Below, piece by piece: positions 26,295 through 34,218 of a DNA stretch of 58,958 nt. Within the stretch, counting starts at the first letter, position 1. Every line of letters starts with the position of its first letter. Source of the DNA: Mesorhizobium sp. L2C084A000. Its GTDB lineage: Bacteria; Pseudomonadota; Alphaproteobacteria; Rhizobiales; Rhizobiaceae. The position numbers were made by a program, and so were the translations under genes. The notes under the pieces are model-generated. The model was not told the origin of the DNA. It searched no databases and saw only the letters and a program-made list of their open reading frames with translations. The stretch lies in assembly GCF_000502875.1 (NCBI RefSeq), contig NZ_AYWX01000003.1, positions 1 to 58,958 of the forward strand, read 5' to 3'.

Positions 26295-27299
26295 CTACTG
26301 CGATCCTTGTTCGACCGATCCTGCCGCTTCGTCCTTGAAGACGACCTTTGTGCCTTTTTGCACTTCGGAGGCGAGGTCTTCGGCATCCCAGTTGGTCAGC
26401 CTGATGCAACCATGCGAGAAGGTCTTTCCGATCTTGCCTGGGTCCGGCGCCCCGTGAATGCCATAACTATCGATGGACAAATCGATCCAGACCGATCCCA
26501 CCGGATTGTTTGGTCCGGCAGCGATCGTGAAGGGGCGCTTGGTCTTCACCCCCTTGAAGGCAAACTCTGGATCGTAGTGATAGGTTGGGTGGCGCACCAC
26601 GCGTTTGACCTCTGCCTCGCCACTCGGCGCGGGCTTCTCCTGGCTCCCGATCGAGGCGGGGTACGTCGCAAGCACTTTGCCGGAAGGGTCGAGCACGCGA
26701 ACCTGGCGAGCGCTCTTGTCGACCTCGACGTTCCCAATGTCTTGCGGCGGATCACCTCGGGCGACAGCTGGCACCAGCAGCTTTTGCCCCGCCTTTCTGA
26801 AGCCGATGCCGGGATTGAGCCGTTCAAGCAGCTGCTCGCTGATGTGGAAGCGCTCCGCCATCTTTTCCAAGGCATTGTGATAGGCGAGCCGGGGCAGGCG
26901 GGCCATCCTCTCCATGCGCGCCGGAATTCGCCTGGTGAACGGTCCACGCACATCCTTGCGCGTCAACTCGTAGGTCTCAAGCGCGGGGCGCGAGGATGTC
27001 GCGACCAGCTTGTCCCATGTCTCGCGGGTAAGCTTGCCGTCGGCAGGCAATCCGTTGGCCGCTTGAAACGCACTGACTGCCCGGGTGAAGTTCTCTGCTT
27101 GGCGGCCGTCGATCAGGCCTGGCGAGAAGCGTGCACGATCCAGGAGGATTTGCGCCTTCAGCACGGTCACACTGACGCCTTTCGCTTCGCTGCCGTCAAA
27201 TTGGGCGTTGTTGACGGTGGCCGCGTCCAGTTTTGCCGCCGCCGTTGCATCGCATGCCATGACGAGCATGGCGGCCGCGGCAAGAACGAGCCTGATCAT
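26295..27299 (-). CDS. L,D-transpeptidase (YkuD) with peptidoglycan-binding domain
   Basis: Exported cell-wall enzyme of 334 residues. It has a signal peptide (IRLVLAAAAMLVMACDATAAA), a PG_binding_1 domain (about 40-100, with LDRARFSPGLIDGR and AFQAANGLPADGKLT), a short LysM-like stretch (about 150-185) and a C-terminal YkuD domain. The catalytic motif is HG then SHGCIRLTN (about 295-312), with the nucleophilic Cys. It would form 3-3 peptidoglycan cross-links or attach proteins to peptidoglycan. ATG 27299 is supported by AGGAG 9 bases upstream and the signal peptide; the open frame continues to 27632 without support. Confidence 0.92.
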   Translation of the reverse strand: MIRLVLAAAAMLVMACDATAAAKLDAATVNNAQFDGSEAKGVSVTVLKAQILLDRARFSPGLIDGRQAENFTRAVSAFQAANGLPADGKLTRETWDKLVATSSRPALETYELTRKDVRGPFTRRIPARMERMARLPRLAYHNALEKMAERFHISEQLLERLNPGIGFRKAGQKLLVPAVARGDPPQDIGNVEVDKSARQVRVLDPSGKVLATYPASIGSQEKPAPSGEAEVKRVVRHPTYHYDPEFAFKGVKTKRPFTIAAGPNNPVGSVWIDLSIDSYGIHGAPDPGKIGKTFSHGCIRLTNWDAEDLASEVQKGTKVVFKDEAAGSVEQGSQ

Positions 27300-27568
27300 G
27301 GAGGTCACACTCCTGTATGAGCACCTGCTTCTATGACGTCGCACGGCCGATCTGGTTCCATTTCCCTGCATCTGAGTCCGGCTGCCGAGTGCCGATGCGC
27401 CGCAGCGAACCCGGACCAGGAGCACCCGGCGGTGGCGCGGGTGCATTGTTGATAAGGGTCCGCCATCATCAAGATGGATGGCGACTCTCGTCAGCGCCTG
27501 TGTTGGCAATGGGCCAAGGTCCCATTGAGCGCCTGTTTTCATAGGCTCAGTGACCGAGGAGAGCCAGG
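27300..27568. other. Intergenic region with no confident gene
   Basis: Between the L,D-transpeptidase and a small ORF. An overlapping 75-codon frame (27317-27544) has no family features and an unusual composition, so I do not call it. Likely holds divergent promoters. Confidence 0.4.
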
Positions 27569-27790
27569 ATGACATTTCCTGCCCAGAAGGACAGAAGACC
27601 GGCTCAACCAGCCGAGGATGAGCGCCAGGCACGGCTGGAGAAAACAGCCAGGCTCAAGCAGCTTCGGTCCTATGCTTCCTGGCTTTCGTCTGACCCAAAC
27701 GCCCAGCTTCACGATGAGATAGACTGCTCCGTGCTGATCGACGAAGGCGTGGAACGACGCGGCATGGAGCCTTGGCTGATCGGCAGGTGA
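27569..27790 (+). CDS. Small hypothetical protein (73 aa)
   Basis: I do not recognise this protein. It is charged: a basic/acidic N-terminal half likely to be helical (EDERQARLEKTARLKQLRSY), then SDPNAQLHDEIDCSVLIDEG. There is no signal peptide or membrane segment. An ATG preceded by CCGAGGAGAGCCAGG gives a good ribosome-binding site. It lies immediately upstream of the lyxose-isomerase remnant and in a disturbed region, so it could itself be part of a decayed locus. Confidence 0.45.
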   Translation: MTFPAQKDRRPAQPAEDERQARLEKTARLKQLRSYASWLSSDPNAQLHDEIDCSVLIDEGVERRGMEPWLIGR

Positions 27791-27801
27791 CACGACCGGG
27801 C

Positions 27802-27862
27802 GGCGAGGTTTCCACCGCCAACGACGATCGGCCGACAATTTGTTTGGCGAGCCGATCGGCCG
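27802..27862 (+). pseudogene. Remnant of a second D-lyxose isomerase gene
   Basis: These 61 bases align with about 26090-26151 of the intact isomerase gene (GEVSTVNDDLTDNV...EPIGR region). Shared blocks are GGCGAGGT, ACGACGATC or TGACGATC, CCGACAAT, TGTTT and CCGATCGGCCG, with about ten substitutions and one deleted base that breaks the frame. Nothing recognisable of the rest of the gene flanks it. It records an earlier duplication, horizontal copy or recombination. Confidence 0.7.
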
Positions 27863-27889
27863 CAACAGTGGCGACAGGCTGACTTCGCG

Positions 27890-29578
27890 TCAGTGACAGC
27901 AGCCTTGCTGCGCGCTCGTCCTGCACAGGCAGGACGAGGTGATCGGCACATCCGCCTTGGCCATCGCCGCGGCAAGGCTTGTCTGCAATATCGGCAATTC
28001 ATCAGTCTCGCCGCGCCGTTTCAGGCATTCTACCAGCCCGTGCAGTGCCCAGACATTGTTCGGATGTTGGGCGCAGCGCTGCACCGTGCCGCTCAGGCCC
28101 AGGTCGTCGCGATAGACCTGTTCTGCTTCTTGCGCGTTGCTCTGGTCGAGAAGCAGCGCCGCCAGCGCATGGCGCGGCGGGTGCATCCAGGCCCACGGTT
28201 CGGTGTAGGACAAATTGTCGTCAAGCTCGACCGCCTGCCGCAAATGGCCATAGGCCTCGTCATGCCGGCCCTGGTGGTACGCCAGCTCGCCGTCGAGCAG
28301 AGCGACACCGACAGCCAGCGAAGCCTGCGCCGGGTTGCTGAGGAAGCGCCGCTCGGGCGCAATACCTTTCAGATGCCGATGGAACTCTTCGCGCTCGCGC
28401 TCGGCCTCAGCAAATTGCCCAAGCGTCGCATGCGCGACGCCCTTGGCGTAGTGCTGCATGGCCGCCGTCAGCACATAGAGGCCGGGCTCCGCGGTTACAG
28501 GCTCGTCGATGATCTCCTGCCAGCGGCCGAAGCGCACTTGCACATGCGATTTCATCGCATGGTAGCCTTCCACCGTCTGCGTGAGCTTGGGCCGGCCCTG
28601 GATGGCGACCACCTCGCGCGTGACCAGGCTGCGCACTCTGTCGGCGGCCCACAGTGCAGGCCGGTACTGGCCCGACAACATGCAGGTAAACATCATCAGG
28701 TGCAGATCGTGGCAGCAGCCCAGCAAATAGTAGGTCGGCTCGTCCGCATAGGCCAGATAGAGGTCGTTGGCGCGCACCGCCTTTTCGCTGGCACGTTTGG
28801 CTTTCTCATACTCGCCGCACAGCACATAGATGTGCCCCGGCATGTGGTTCATATGTCCGGCATCGGGGCACATCTCGCCGAGCAGATCCGCCGAGCGCAT
28901 GCCGCGCTCCGGCATGGTGGACATTTCCAGGAGATGAATGTGCAGGTGGACGATCGCCGGATGTTGTGCCGCGCCGGCTTCATCGGCAAGCCGGATCGAC
29001 CGCTCGCAGACATCGAGCGCCTCGACGACATCGGAATTCGGAGCCGGCGCGCCGGTCTTGAGGTTCCACAGCCGCCGCACCGTGCGCATCATCAGCGCTT
29101 CGACCAGCAGTGCCATCACATCATGGTCGTCGGGAAAGTCGCTGTACACAAGCCGCATCGCGGCGGCATAGGCGTCACCCCACCGTTCGAATTCCTCGGG
29201 GCTCACCCGGTGCGGCTTCTGGAAGCGGGCGGCCAACGCCTCGATCAGCCGCTTCTCGATTTCGTTGGCGGCAACCGCATTGGCCCGCGCAAGCTGGACA
29301 TGCTCGAAGCAGCGCTTGGCCGCGCTGCCGGCCTCGGCCTCGCCATGCTCCTTCCAGGTCAGATTGTAGAAAGGTCCGGCGGCATAGGCGATGCCCCAAT
29401 GAACCATCGGACAGTCAGGATCCGTCTCCAGCGCCTTCTGAAAACACTTGATGCCTTCCTCATGGTTGAAGCCGTAGCACCAGTTGAGGCCGATATCGAA
29501 CCAACGCTGGGTTTCTGCCGAGCGAGTGGAGATGGGGCGGCGGTAGGTGCCGAGGTCGAAGCGGTCCATGTCTTCCAT
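27890..29578 (-). CDS. Tetratricopeptide-repeat protein, function unknown
   Basis: A soluble 562-residue protein rich in TPR-like helical pairs. The first lies at about residues 25-60 (WFDIGLNWCYGFNHEEGIKC, FQKALETDPDCPMVHWGIAY); later ones include AEREREEFHRHL and LAYHQGRHDEAYGHLRQAVE. Near residues 205-250 there is a histidine/methionine-rich stretch (HLHIHLLEM, GHMNHMPGHIYV) that looks like a metal or ligand site rather than a standard TPR. The C-terminus is short and cysteine-rich (SSCLCRTSAQQGCCH). No signal peptide. I know such proteins only as conserved TPR proteins of unknown role. Monocistronic; no informative neighbours. Confidence 0.75.
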   Translation of the reverse strand: MEDMDRFDLGTYRRPISTRSAETQRWFDIGLNWCYGFNHEEGIKCFQKALETDPDCPMVHWGIAYAAGPFYNLTWKEHGEAEAGSAAKRCFEHVQLARANAVAANEIEKRLIEALAARFQKPHRVSPEEFERWGDAYAAAMRLVYSDFPDDHDVMALLVEALMMRTVRRLWNLKTGAPAPNSDVVEALDVCERSIRLADEAGAAQHPAIVHLHIHLLEMSTMPERGMRSADLLGEMCPDAGHMNHMPGHIYVLCGEYEKAKRASEKAVRANDLYLAYADEPTYYLLGCCHDLHLMMFTCMLSGQYRPALWAADRVRSLVTREVVAIQGRPKLTQTVEGYHAMKSHVQVRFGRWQEIIDEPVTAEPGLYVLTAAMQHYAKGVAHATLGQFAEAEREREEFHRHLKGIAPERRFLSNPAQASLAVGVALLDGELAYHQGRHDEAYGHLRQAVELDDNLSYTEPWAWMHPPRHALAALLLDQSNAQEAEQVYRDDLGLSGTVQRCAQHPNNVWALHGLVECLKRRGETDELPILQTSLAAAMAKADVPITSSCLCRTSAQQGCCH

Positions 29579-29639
29579 TCAAGTTTGGGCTGTTGTTCTA
29601 GATATTGCCACCACTGCTAGCTGGTCCTTAAGCGGCGCT

Positions 29640-30269
29640 TCATTTTTGCCAGCCGGCTAGCTCTGGCAGGTCGTCGAGCCAACTTTTTTCCGTCATCAAG
29701 ACATCGCCGGGCTGCGGGTCAGTGGCGTTTTGAATGAGCCAGTCCATCCACTTCCGATAGGCAGCCGGGTCCAACTGAGGCGGCAACACCTTGGCCTTGG
29801 CCAGCATGCGTTTGCGGAAACTCACCTGCCTGCGGAGTTTGGTCGTCGTGAATTTGATGGCCTTGCCCTGGTATTCGACCGTCCAGCGCTCATCGCCATG
29901 GCTGGTCAGCCTGTCGATGGCGAAACCGACGTCCACCGGCCTATCCCGCCACGGAAGCTCGATGGCATTCTTCCTCAGATCGAGTGCCCATCGCCTGTAG
30001 TCGGTTCCGGCACGCTGGGGCGGCAGCACCCCAGCCTGTTCGAGTATCTTCCTGCGGAAGGTCGGCTGCTTCTTGAGCTGGCCTGTCGTCAGCTCGACGC
30101 GATGCCCACGGAATTCGACATGCCATCGGATCCTCCCATTGCCGAAATACTTCACCAGCCTGTCGATGACGAACTCGTCATCGGAGAGCGTCAAGCAGCC
30201 CTCCTTGATGCTTTCGAAAATGTACTGGCTGTCAGTGAGCATGACGCGGCATTGTGCTGGAACCTTCAT
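29640..30269 (-). CDS. Unknown protein with a tandemly duplicated ~70-residue domain
   Basis: About 209 residues from ATG 30269; the frame is open to a TTG at 30419, so the start is uncertain. Two similar units are visible. Unit one runs IDRLVKYF..RIRWHVEFRG..VELTTGQLKKQPTFRRKILEQ..VLPPQ....YRRW. Unit two runs IDRLTSHG..RWTVEYQG..IKFTTTKLRRQVSFRKRMLAK..VLPPQ....YRKW. The unit (beta strands, then FR-helix, then PPQ...W) reminds me of short domains next to phage-type primase/VapE proteins; that is a weak inference. It lies just downstream of the 3' end of tRNA-Gln, a common integration position. Base composition looks lower in GC than neighbouring genes. Confidence 0.6.
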   Translation of the reverse strand: MKVPAQCRVMLTDSQYIFESIKEGCLTLSDDEFVIDRLVKYFGNGRIRWHVEFRGHRVELTTGQLKKQPTFRRKILEQAGVLPPQRAGTDYRRWALDLRKNAIELPWRDRPVDVGFAIDRLTSHGDERWTVEYQGKAIKFTTTKLRRQVSFRKRMLAKAKVLPPQLDPAAYRKWMDWLIQNATDPQPGDVLMTEKSWLDDLPELAGWQK

Positions 30270-30456
30270 GAAGCTTAGCGAGTAGCACGCGCCGGCGGCA
30301 ACGATCTTTTTCGCTCCGGGAATCTCGACCGGCTCAATTGCGGGCAACTGCGGGTAGCGCCCGTAAAAGCCCGGTACTGTGCGTAACTGACATAGCGATG
30401 CAGATGAAAACGATGCCAAATTGGCGTGCTAAATCATCGGTTTGCTTGTGGGATTT

Positions 30457-30530
30457 TGGCTGGGGAACCTGGATTCGAACCAGGACTAACGGAGTCAGAG
30501 TCCGTGGGTCTACCGTTAACCTATTCCCCA
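30457..30530 (-). tRNA. tRNA-Gln (CUG anticodon)
   Basis: Read on the minus strand, the sequence folds as a cloverleaf: acceptor TGGGGAA/TTCCCCA, anticodon stem ACGGA/TCCGT with loop CTCTGAC (anticodon CTG), T-arm CCTGG-TTCGAAT-CCAGG, and encoded CCA at 30459-30457. The discriminator base is G. It decodes CAG glutamine codons. Confidence 0.95.
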
Positions 30531-30706
30531 GCAGGCGCGGTCATGAACCGTGCGGGCCGAGCGGGCAAGCCGCTGTGAGCGCTGCCTTGTAGCCGCCAGC
30601 GGAAAATAGTCAAGCCTGCTCTGTGGTTCAATGGCAGGTTTCGTCAGGTGATTTCAGACACCACTCTTCAGATGCCGGCGCGCGGCCCCCAGTCCAATCC
30701 CGCGCC

Positions 30707-31654
30707 TCAAGGCTCCGTCCGGCTGAACTGCGAGCGTTCGAAGAACAGCACCACCCCCAGGCCCAGAATCAGCGGGATGATCAGGTAGAACAGCCGGAAC
30801 ACCAGCAGCGCCGCCAGCACGCCGACCGGATCCATGTCCGACAGGCCGGCGAGAAACACCACCTCGAACACGCCGAGCCCGCCCGGCGCATGCGAGATCT
30901 GTGCGATCGAGAAGGAGACGAGGAAGACGCCGAGAATGACGAAATAACCGGGATTGTGGGCTGCTGGCAGGGCAAAGAAGATGATCGCGGCGGCGGCCAG
31001 CAGTTCGATCGGGCCGATCAGCAACTGCCGGGCGACGATCGGCAGCGCCGGATAGTGGAGCTGAAAGCTGGCGATCTTCAGCGGGCGCAGATGCAGCCAG
31101 CTGCCGAAGACATAGGCGGCGACGAGCAGCAGCATCGCGATACCGGCCGCTTCCGACAGGCCATGATGAGCGATGCCGGAAAACCGGTCGAGTACCTCTG
31201 GCTCGAACACCAGAACGAGGCCAGAGGCGAGAATCGTCGATAGCACGAAGGTGATCCAGCAGATCGCCACCAGCACGCCGACATCCTGACCGGTCAGGCC
31301 TCTGGTGCCGTAGGCGCGATAGCGGATGACGGCGCCGGAAAACACCGAACCGCCAATGTTGTGCGACAGCGCATAGGTCGTGAAGGAGCACAGCGTGACG
31401 AACAGCCACGACACGCGCTTGCCGATATGCAGGAGCGCGATGTGGTCGTAGCCGGCAAGCGAGGCATAGGCGATGACCGAACACAGCGCGGCAAGGACCC
31501 AACCCCGGGTCGGAATGGCCGTGATACCGTCCCAGACGTCGTCGAGTGAAACGCCGCGCAGTTCGTGCCAGAGCAGCAGCAGCGAGAAGATCACGGCGGC
31601 GATGCCGACAACCGGCCAGAAATAGCGTCTCCAGTTCATTGCCTGCCAATTCAT
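30707..31654 (-). CDS. YbhN/LPG-synthase-type integral membrane protein
   Basis: A 315-residue membrane protein with about eight hydrophobic helices of the PF03706 family (UPF0104; the flippase-like membrane domain of MprF). Family features seen are the HNIGGSVFSGAVIRYRAYG stretch (about residues 93-111) and the ISHAPGGLGVFEVVFL motif (about 257-272). It lacks the C-terminal lysyl-transferase domain, so aminoacyl-lipid synthesis is unlikely; lipid or isoprenoid-carrier translocation is the general suggestion for the family. An internal ATG at 31639 could also start translation. Confidence 0.85.
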   Translation of the reverse strand: MNWQAMNWRRYFWPVVGIAAVIFSLLLLWHELRGVSLDDVWDGITAIPTRGWVLAALCSVIAYASLAGYDHIALLHIGKRVSWLFVTLCSFTTYALSHNIGGSVFSGAVIRYRAYGTRGLTGQDVGVLVAICWITFVLSTILASGLVLVFEPEVLDRFSGIAHHGLSEAAGIAMLLLVAAYVFGSWLHLRPLKIASFQLHYPALPIVARQLLIGPIELLAAAAIIFFALPAAHNPGYFVILGVFLVSFSIAQISHAPGGLGVFEVVFLAGLSDMDPVGVLAALLVFRLFYLIIPLILGLGVVLFFERSQFSRTEP

Positions 31655-32031
31655 TGCCTGACTGCCATGCGTTGCGGGTCCGCTTCCTTTTCCGTGGCTG
31701 GTGGGAGGCCGGCTTGCCGGATTCTTCCGCTCATTTCAGAAATGCCTCATCGAAGCCGGCTATTCAACCGCGAACCCTTGTCGCAGCGGCGGCCGGCAAG
31801 ATTTGTCCGTCGTGAGCGGCCGAAAGAGATGCCGGCAGGCGTAGCGCCGGCATCTGCGGCGTGCGGGTTCATTACGCGGCCGCACCGGAACGGCGGTTTG
31901 CGGCCTGCCGGCAAAATTCGGCACGCGGCTCTTGGTGATCGGGCGCGGCGCTGTTAGTCTGGCGGCAACTTAAAACACTGAAGCGCCTGCTGCGTCCATC
32001 ATAGGTTCGCGCGGCGCCGGAAGGAACGACA
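31655..32031. other. Intergenic region upstream of ppx-like gene, with hairpin
   Basis: 377 bases without a credible ORF between divergent genes. A perfect 9-bp stem GATGCCGGC/GCCGGCATC (31828-31854) is the only clear structure. The GTG at 32032 is preceded by GGAAGGAAC. Confidence 0.5.
31828..31854. repeat. Perfect 9-bp hairpin
   Basis: GATGCCGGC (31828-31836) and GCCGGCATC (31846-31854) form a GC-rich stem with a 9-base loop. There is no T-run, so an intrinsic terminator is unlikely. It may be a short dispersed palindrome. Confidence 0.45.
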
Positions 32032-33390
32032 GTGGAAGACCACGACACCGGCGCCGGCGCGCCGGAGGTGGGCGTGTCCAGCGCTTCCCAGGGGTCGGCT
32101 GGCCCGGGGAACGCAAGCTGGCAGCAACGCCGCCCGACGGAGCTCCGCTCCGCGGACGGGCAGGCGGGCGACGCACCCCACAAAGGCAAGCCCAAGAAGC
32201 GGCGCAAGCGAAGGCGCGGGCGCAAGGTTTTTGCGCGCGACGAAGCACGTCCCACGGAGAATCGATCGCCGGCGCCGGGCAAAACCGGTGTCCCGGCGGC
32301 GGAGTCCCACAGACCGGCGGAATCGATGGCCTCGCCCGCCGCTGTAGTGCCACGGCCGGAACAGAGCGCCCGTCGGCCGCCGGTCCAGGAGCTTCCGGTG
32401 TTTGCGGCTCTTGACCTCGGCACCAACAATTGCCGGCTGCTGGTCGCCGTGCCGACGCGGCATGGCCAGTTCCGCGTCATCGACGCTTTTTCTCGCATCG
32501 TCCGGCTGGGCGAGGGGCTCACCGCCAATGGCCGGCTCGGCCAGCCGGCGATGGACCGCGCGGTCGAGGCGCTGAAAATCTGCGGCGACAAATTGCGCAA
32601 CCGCAAAATCAGGAAAGCCCGGCTGATCGCCACCGAGGCCTGCCGCACGGCCGAAAACGGCGTCGAGTTCATCGACCGTGTCGAACGCGAGGCCGGCCTG
32701 AAGCTTGAGATCATCGACCGCCAGACCGAGGCGCGGCTGGCGGTGTCCGGCTGCGGCTCGCTGGTCGAGCGGGACACCCAAGGCGTCGTCCTGTTCGATA
32801 TTGGCGGTGGTTCGTCGGAAATCGCGCTCATCGATCTCGCTGGCCGCCGTTCGCCAAGGCTGGCCAATCATATCGTGTCGTGGACGTCGCTGCCGGTCGG
32901 CGTCGTCTCGCTGGCCGAGCGCTTTGGCGGTCGCACGGTGACGCGCGAGATCTTTGCCGCCATGGTCGACGACGTTGCCGGCCGGCTGGCCAGCTTCGAC
33001 GGTCGCGATCGGCTGAGCCATCTCAAGGCCAGTCCGAATTTCCATCTGCTGGGTACGTCAGGCACTGTGACGACGCTGGCCGGTGTCCACCTTGAGCTCG
33101 AGCGCTATGATCGCCGCCGTGTCGACGGGCTGTGGATGGACCGCGACAGCGTCGATCGCATGGTCGAAAGACTGGTTGGCTGGGATTTCCAGCAGCGCTG
33201 CGCCAACCCTTGCATCGGTGCCGATCGCGCCGATCTGGTGCTGGCCGGCTGTGCTATCCTCGAAGCGATCCGCGCCGTGTGGCCGTCCGAGCGGCTGCGA
33301 GTCGCCGATCGTGGCCTGCGCGAAGGTATTTTGAGCGAACTGATGGCCGATGATGGCGTCTGGCGCAACGATGGGCGTGGCAGAGCGTGA
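32032..33390 (+). CDS. Ppx/GppA-family exopolyphosphatase/pppGpp phosphatase
   Basis: A 452-residue ASKHA-fold phosphatase. The catalytic domain begins near residue 122 with VFAALDLGTNNCRLLVA (phosphate loop 1); VLFDIGGGSSEIALID (about 264-279) is the second loop; LGTSGTVTTLAGV follows. Single short Ppx/GppA domain, no HD-like C-terminal module. The first ~120 residues are low-complexity, Pro/Ala-rich, with a strongly basic cluster KPKKRRKRRRGRK (about 53-65) that could bind polyphosphate or RNA. GTG start with a good ribosome-binding site. It is followed after 22 bases by rlmE, so they are probably one operon, a pairing common in alphaproteobacteria. Confidence 0.88.
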   Translation: MEDHDTGAGAPEVGVSSASQGSAGPGNASWQQRRPTELRSADGQAGDAPHKGKPKKRRKRRRGRKVFARDEARPTENRSPAPGKTGVPAAESHRPAESMASPAAVVPRPEQSARRPPVQELPVFAALDLGTNNCRLLVAVPTRHGQFRVIDAFSRIVRLGEGLTANGRLGQPAMDRAVEALKICGDKLRNRKIRKARLIATEACRTAENGVEFIDRVEREAGLKLEIIDRQTEARLAVSGCGSLVERDTQGVVLFDIGGGSSEIALIDLAGRRSPRLANHIVSWTSLPVGVVSLAERFGGRTVTREIFAAMVDDVAGRLASFDGRDRLSHLKASPNFHLLGTSGTVTTLAGVHLELERYDRRRVDGLWMDRDSVDRMVERLVGWDFQQRCANPCIGADRADLVLAGCAILEAIRAVWPSERLRVADRGLREGILSELMADDGVWRNDGRGRA

Positions 33391-33412
33391 GCCCGAACCG
33401 AAGAAATAAGCA

Positions 33413-34207
33413 ATGACGAAGAAACCGGAAAAACCAGGGTCCGCCAGCATTCGTGTGCTGAAGACGCGGATCAAGAAGAAGAGCGGGCTGAAGGAATCGT
33501 CGCGCCGCTGGCTGCAGCGCCACATCAACGATCCCTATGTCCAGCGCTCCAAGGCTGACGGCTATCGCTCGCGCGCGGCCTACAAGCTGATCGAGATCGA
33601 CGACAAGCATCATCTGCTGAAACCCGGCATGAAGGTGATCGATCTTGGTGCGGCCCCCGGCGGCTGGTGCCAGGTTGCGGCCGCGCGGACGAAATCGACG
33701 GCCGACAAGCCGCATGTCATCGGTATCGATTATCTCGAAATGGACGCCGTGCCCGGCGCGCCGGTGCTGTTGATGGATTTCCTCGATCCGCTGGCGCCGC
33801 AAAAGCTGGCCGAGGCGTTGGGCGGGGATCCCGATATCGTGCTGTCCGACATGGCGGCACCGACCACCGGCCACAAGCGGACCGACCATATCCGCACCAT
33901 GCATCTGTGCGAGGTGGCAGCCGATTTCGCGCTGTCGGTGCTGAAGCCGGGCGGGCATTTCCTTGCCAAGACCTTCCAGGGCGGCGCCGAAAACGAACTG
34001 CTCTCCATGCTCAAGAAGAACTTCCGCTCCGTGCATCACGTCAAGCCGCCGGCGTCGCGGGATGAATCGGTCGAGCTCTATTTGCTGGCCAAGGATTTTA
34101 AAGGGCGAGAGGCCGGTCCGCCAGGCGGATCGGAACGTCCAGTGGACGTTCCGAAGGACTCGAGCGCCCGGAGCCATAGCGAGGGGCCGGAGGACGACGA
34201 AACGTAA
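33413..34207 (+). CDS. rlmE: 23S rRNA (uridine-2'-O)-methyltransferase RlmE/FtsJ
   Basis: SAM-dependent methyltransferase of 264 residues that methylates U2552 of 23S rRNA during 50S assembly. Seen are the catalytic Lys in [11 protein letters not shown], the SAM loop [15 protein letters not shown] (about 75-89), the catalytic Asp in [16 protein letters not shown], Lys in FLAKTFQGG and the Glu in [12 protein letters not shown] (about 217-228). The ordinary family ends just after this. The last ~34 residues (codons from about 34102) are Pro/Ser/Glu-rich and are encoded by palindromic repeat DNA shared with an intergenic element at 3922-3938. Likely co-transcribed with the ppx-like gene. Confidence 0.93.
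   Translation: MTKKPEKPGSASIRVLKTRIKKKSGLKESSRRWLQRHINDPYVQRSKADGYRSRAAYKLIEIDDKHHLLKPGMKVIDLGAAPGGWCQVAAARTKSTADKPHVIGIDYLEMDAVPGAPVLLMDFLDPLAPQKLAEALGGDPDIVLSDMAAPTTGHKRTDHIRTMHLCEVAADFALSVLKPGGHFLAKTFQGGAENELLSMLKKNFRSVHHVKPPASRDESVELYLLAKDFKGREAGPPGGSERPVDVPKDSSARSHSEGPEDDET
34132..34181. repeat. Palindromic repeat inside the rlmE reading frame
   Basis: A 10-bp perfect inverted repeat GGAACGTCCA/TGGACGTTCC with a single central base (34132-34152) is followed by CGCCCGGAGCCATAGCG (34165-34181). The latter is the exact reverse complement of 3922-3938, an intergenic mosaic element. It is read in frame as part of the RlmE C-terminal tail. Confidence 0.7.
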
Positions 34208-34218
34208 AGCCAGCCGCA

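Noticed and set aside
27317..27544. A 75-codon ORF between the L,D-transpeptidase and the small hypothetical gene
   Set aside because: Pro/Gly/Arg-rich composition, no ribosome-binding site and no similarity signal that I can see.
26295..27632. Longer reading of the L,D-transpeptidase to 27632
   Set aside because: The extension would bury the signal peptide; ATG 27299 has a good ribosome-binding site and starts the signal peptide.
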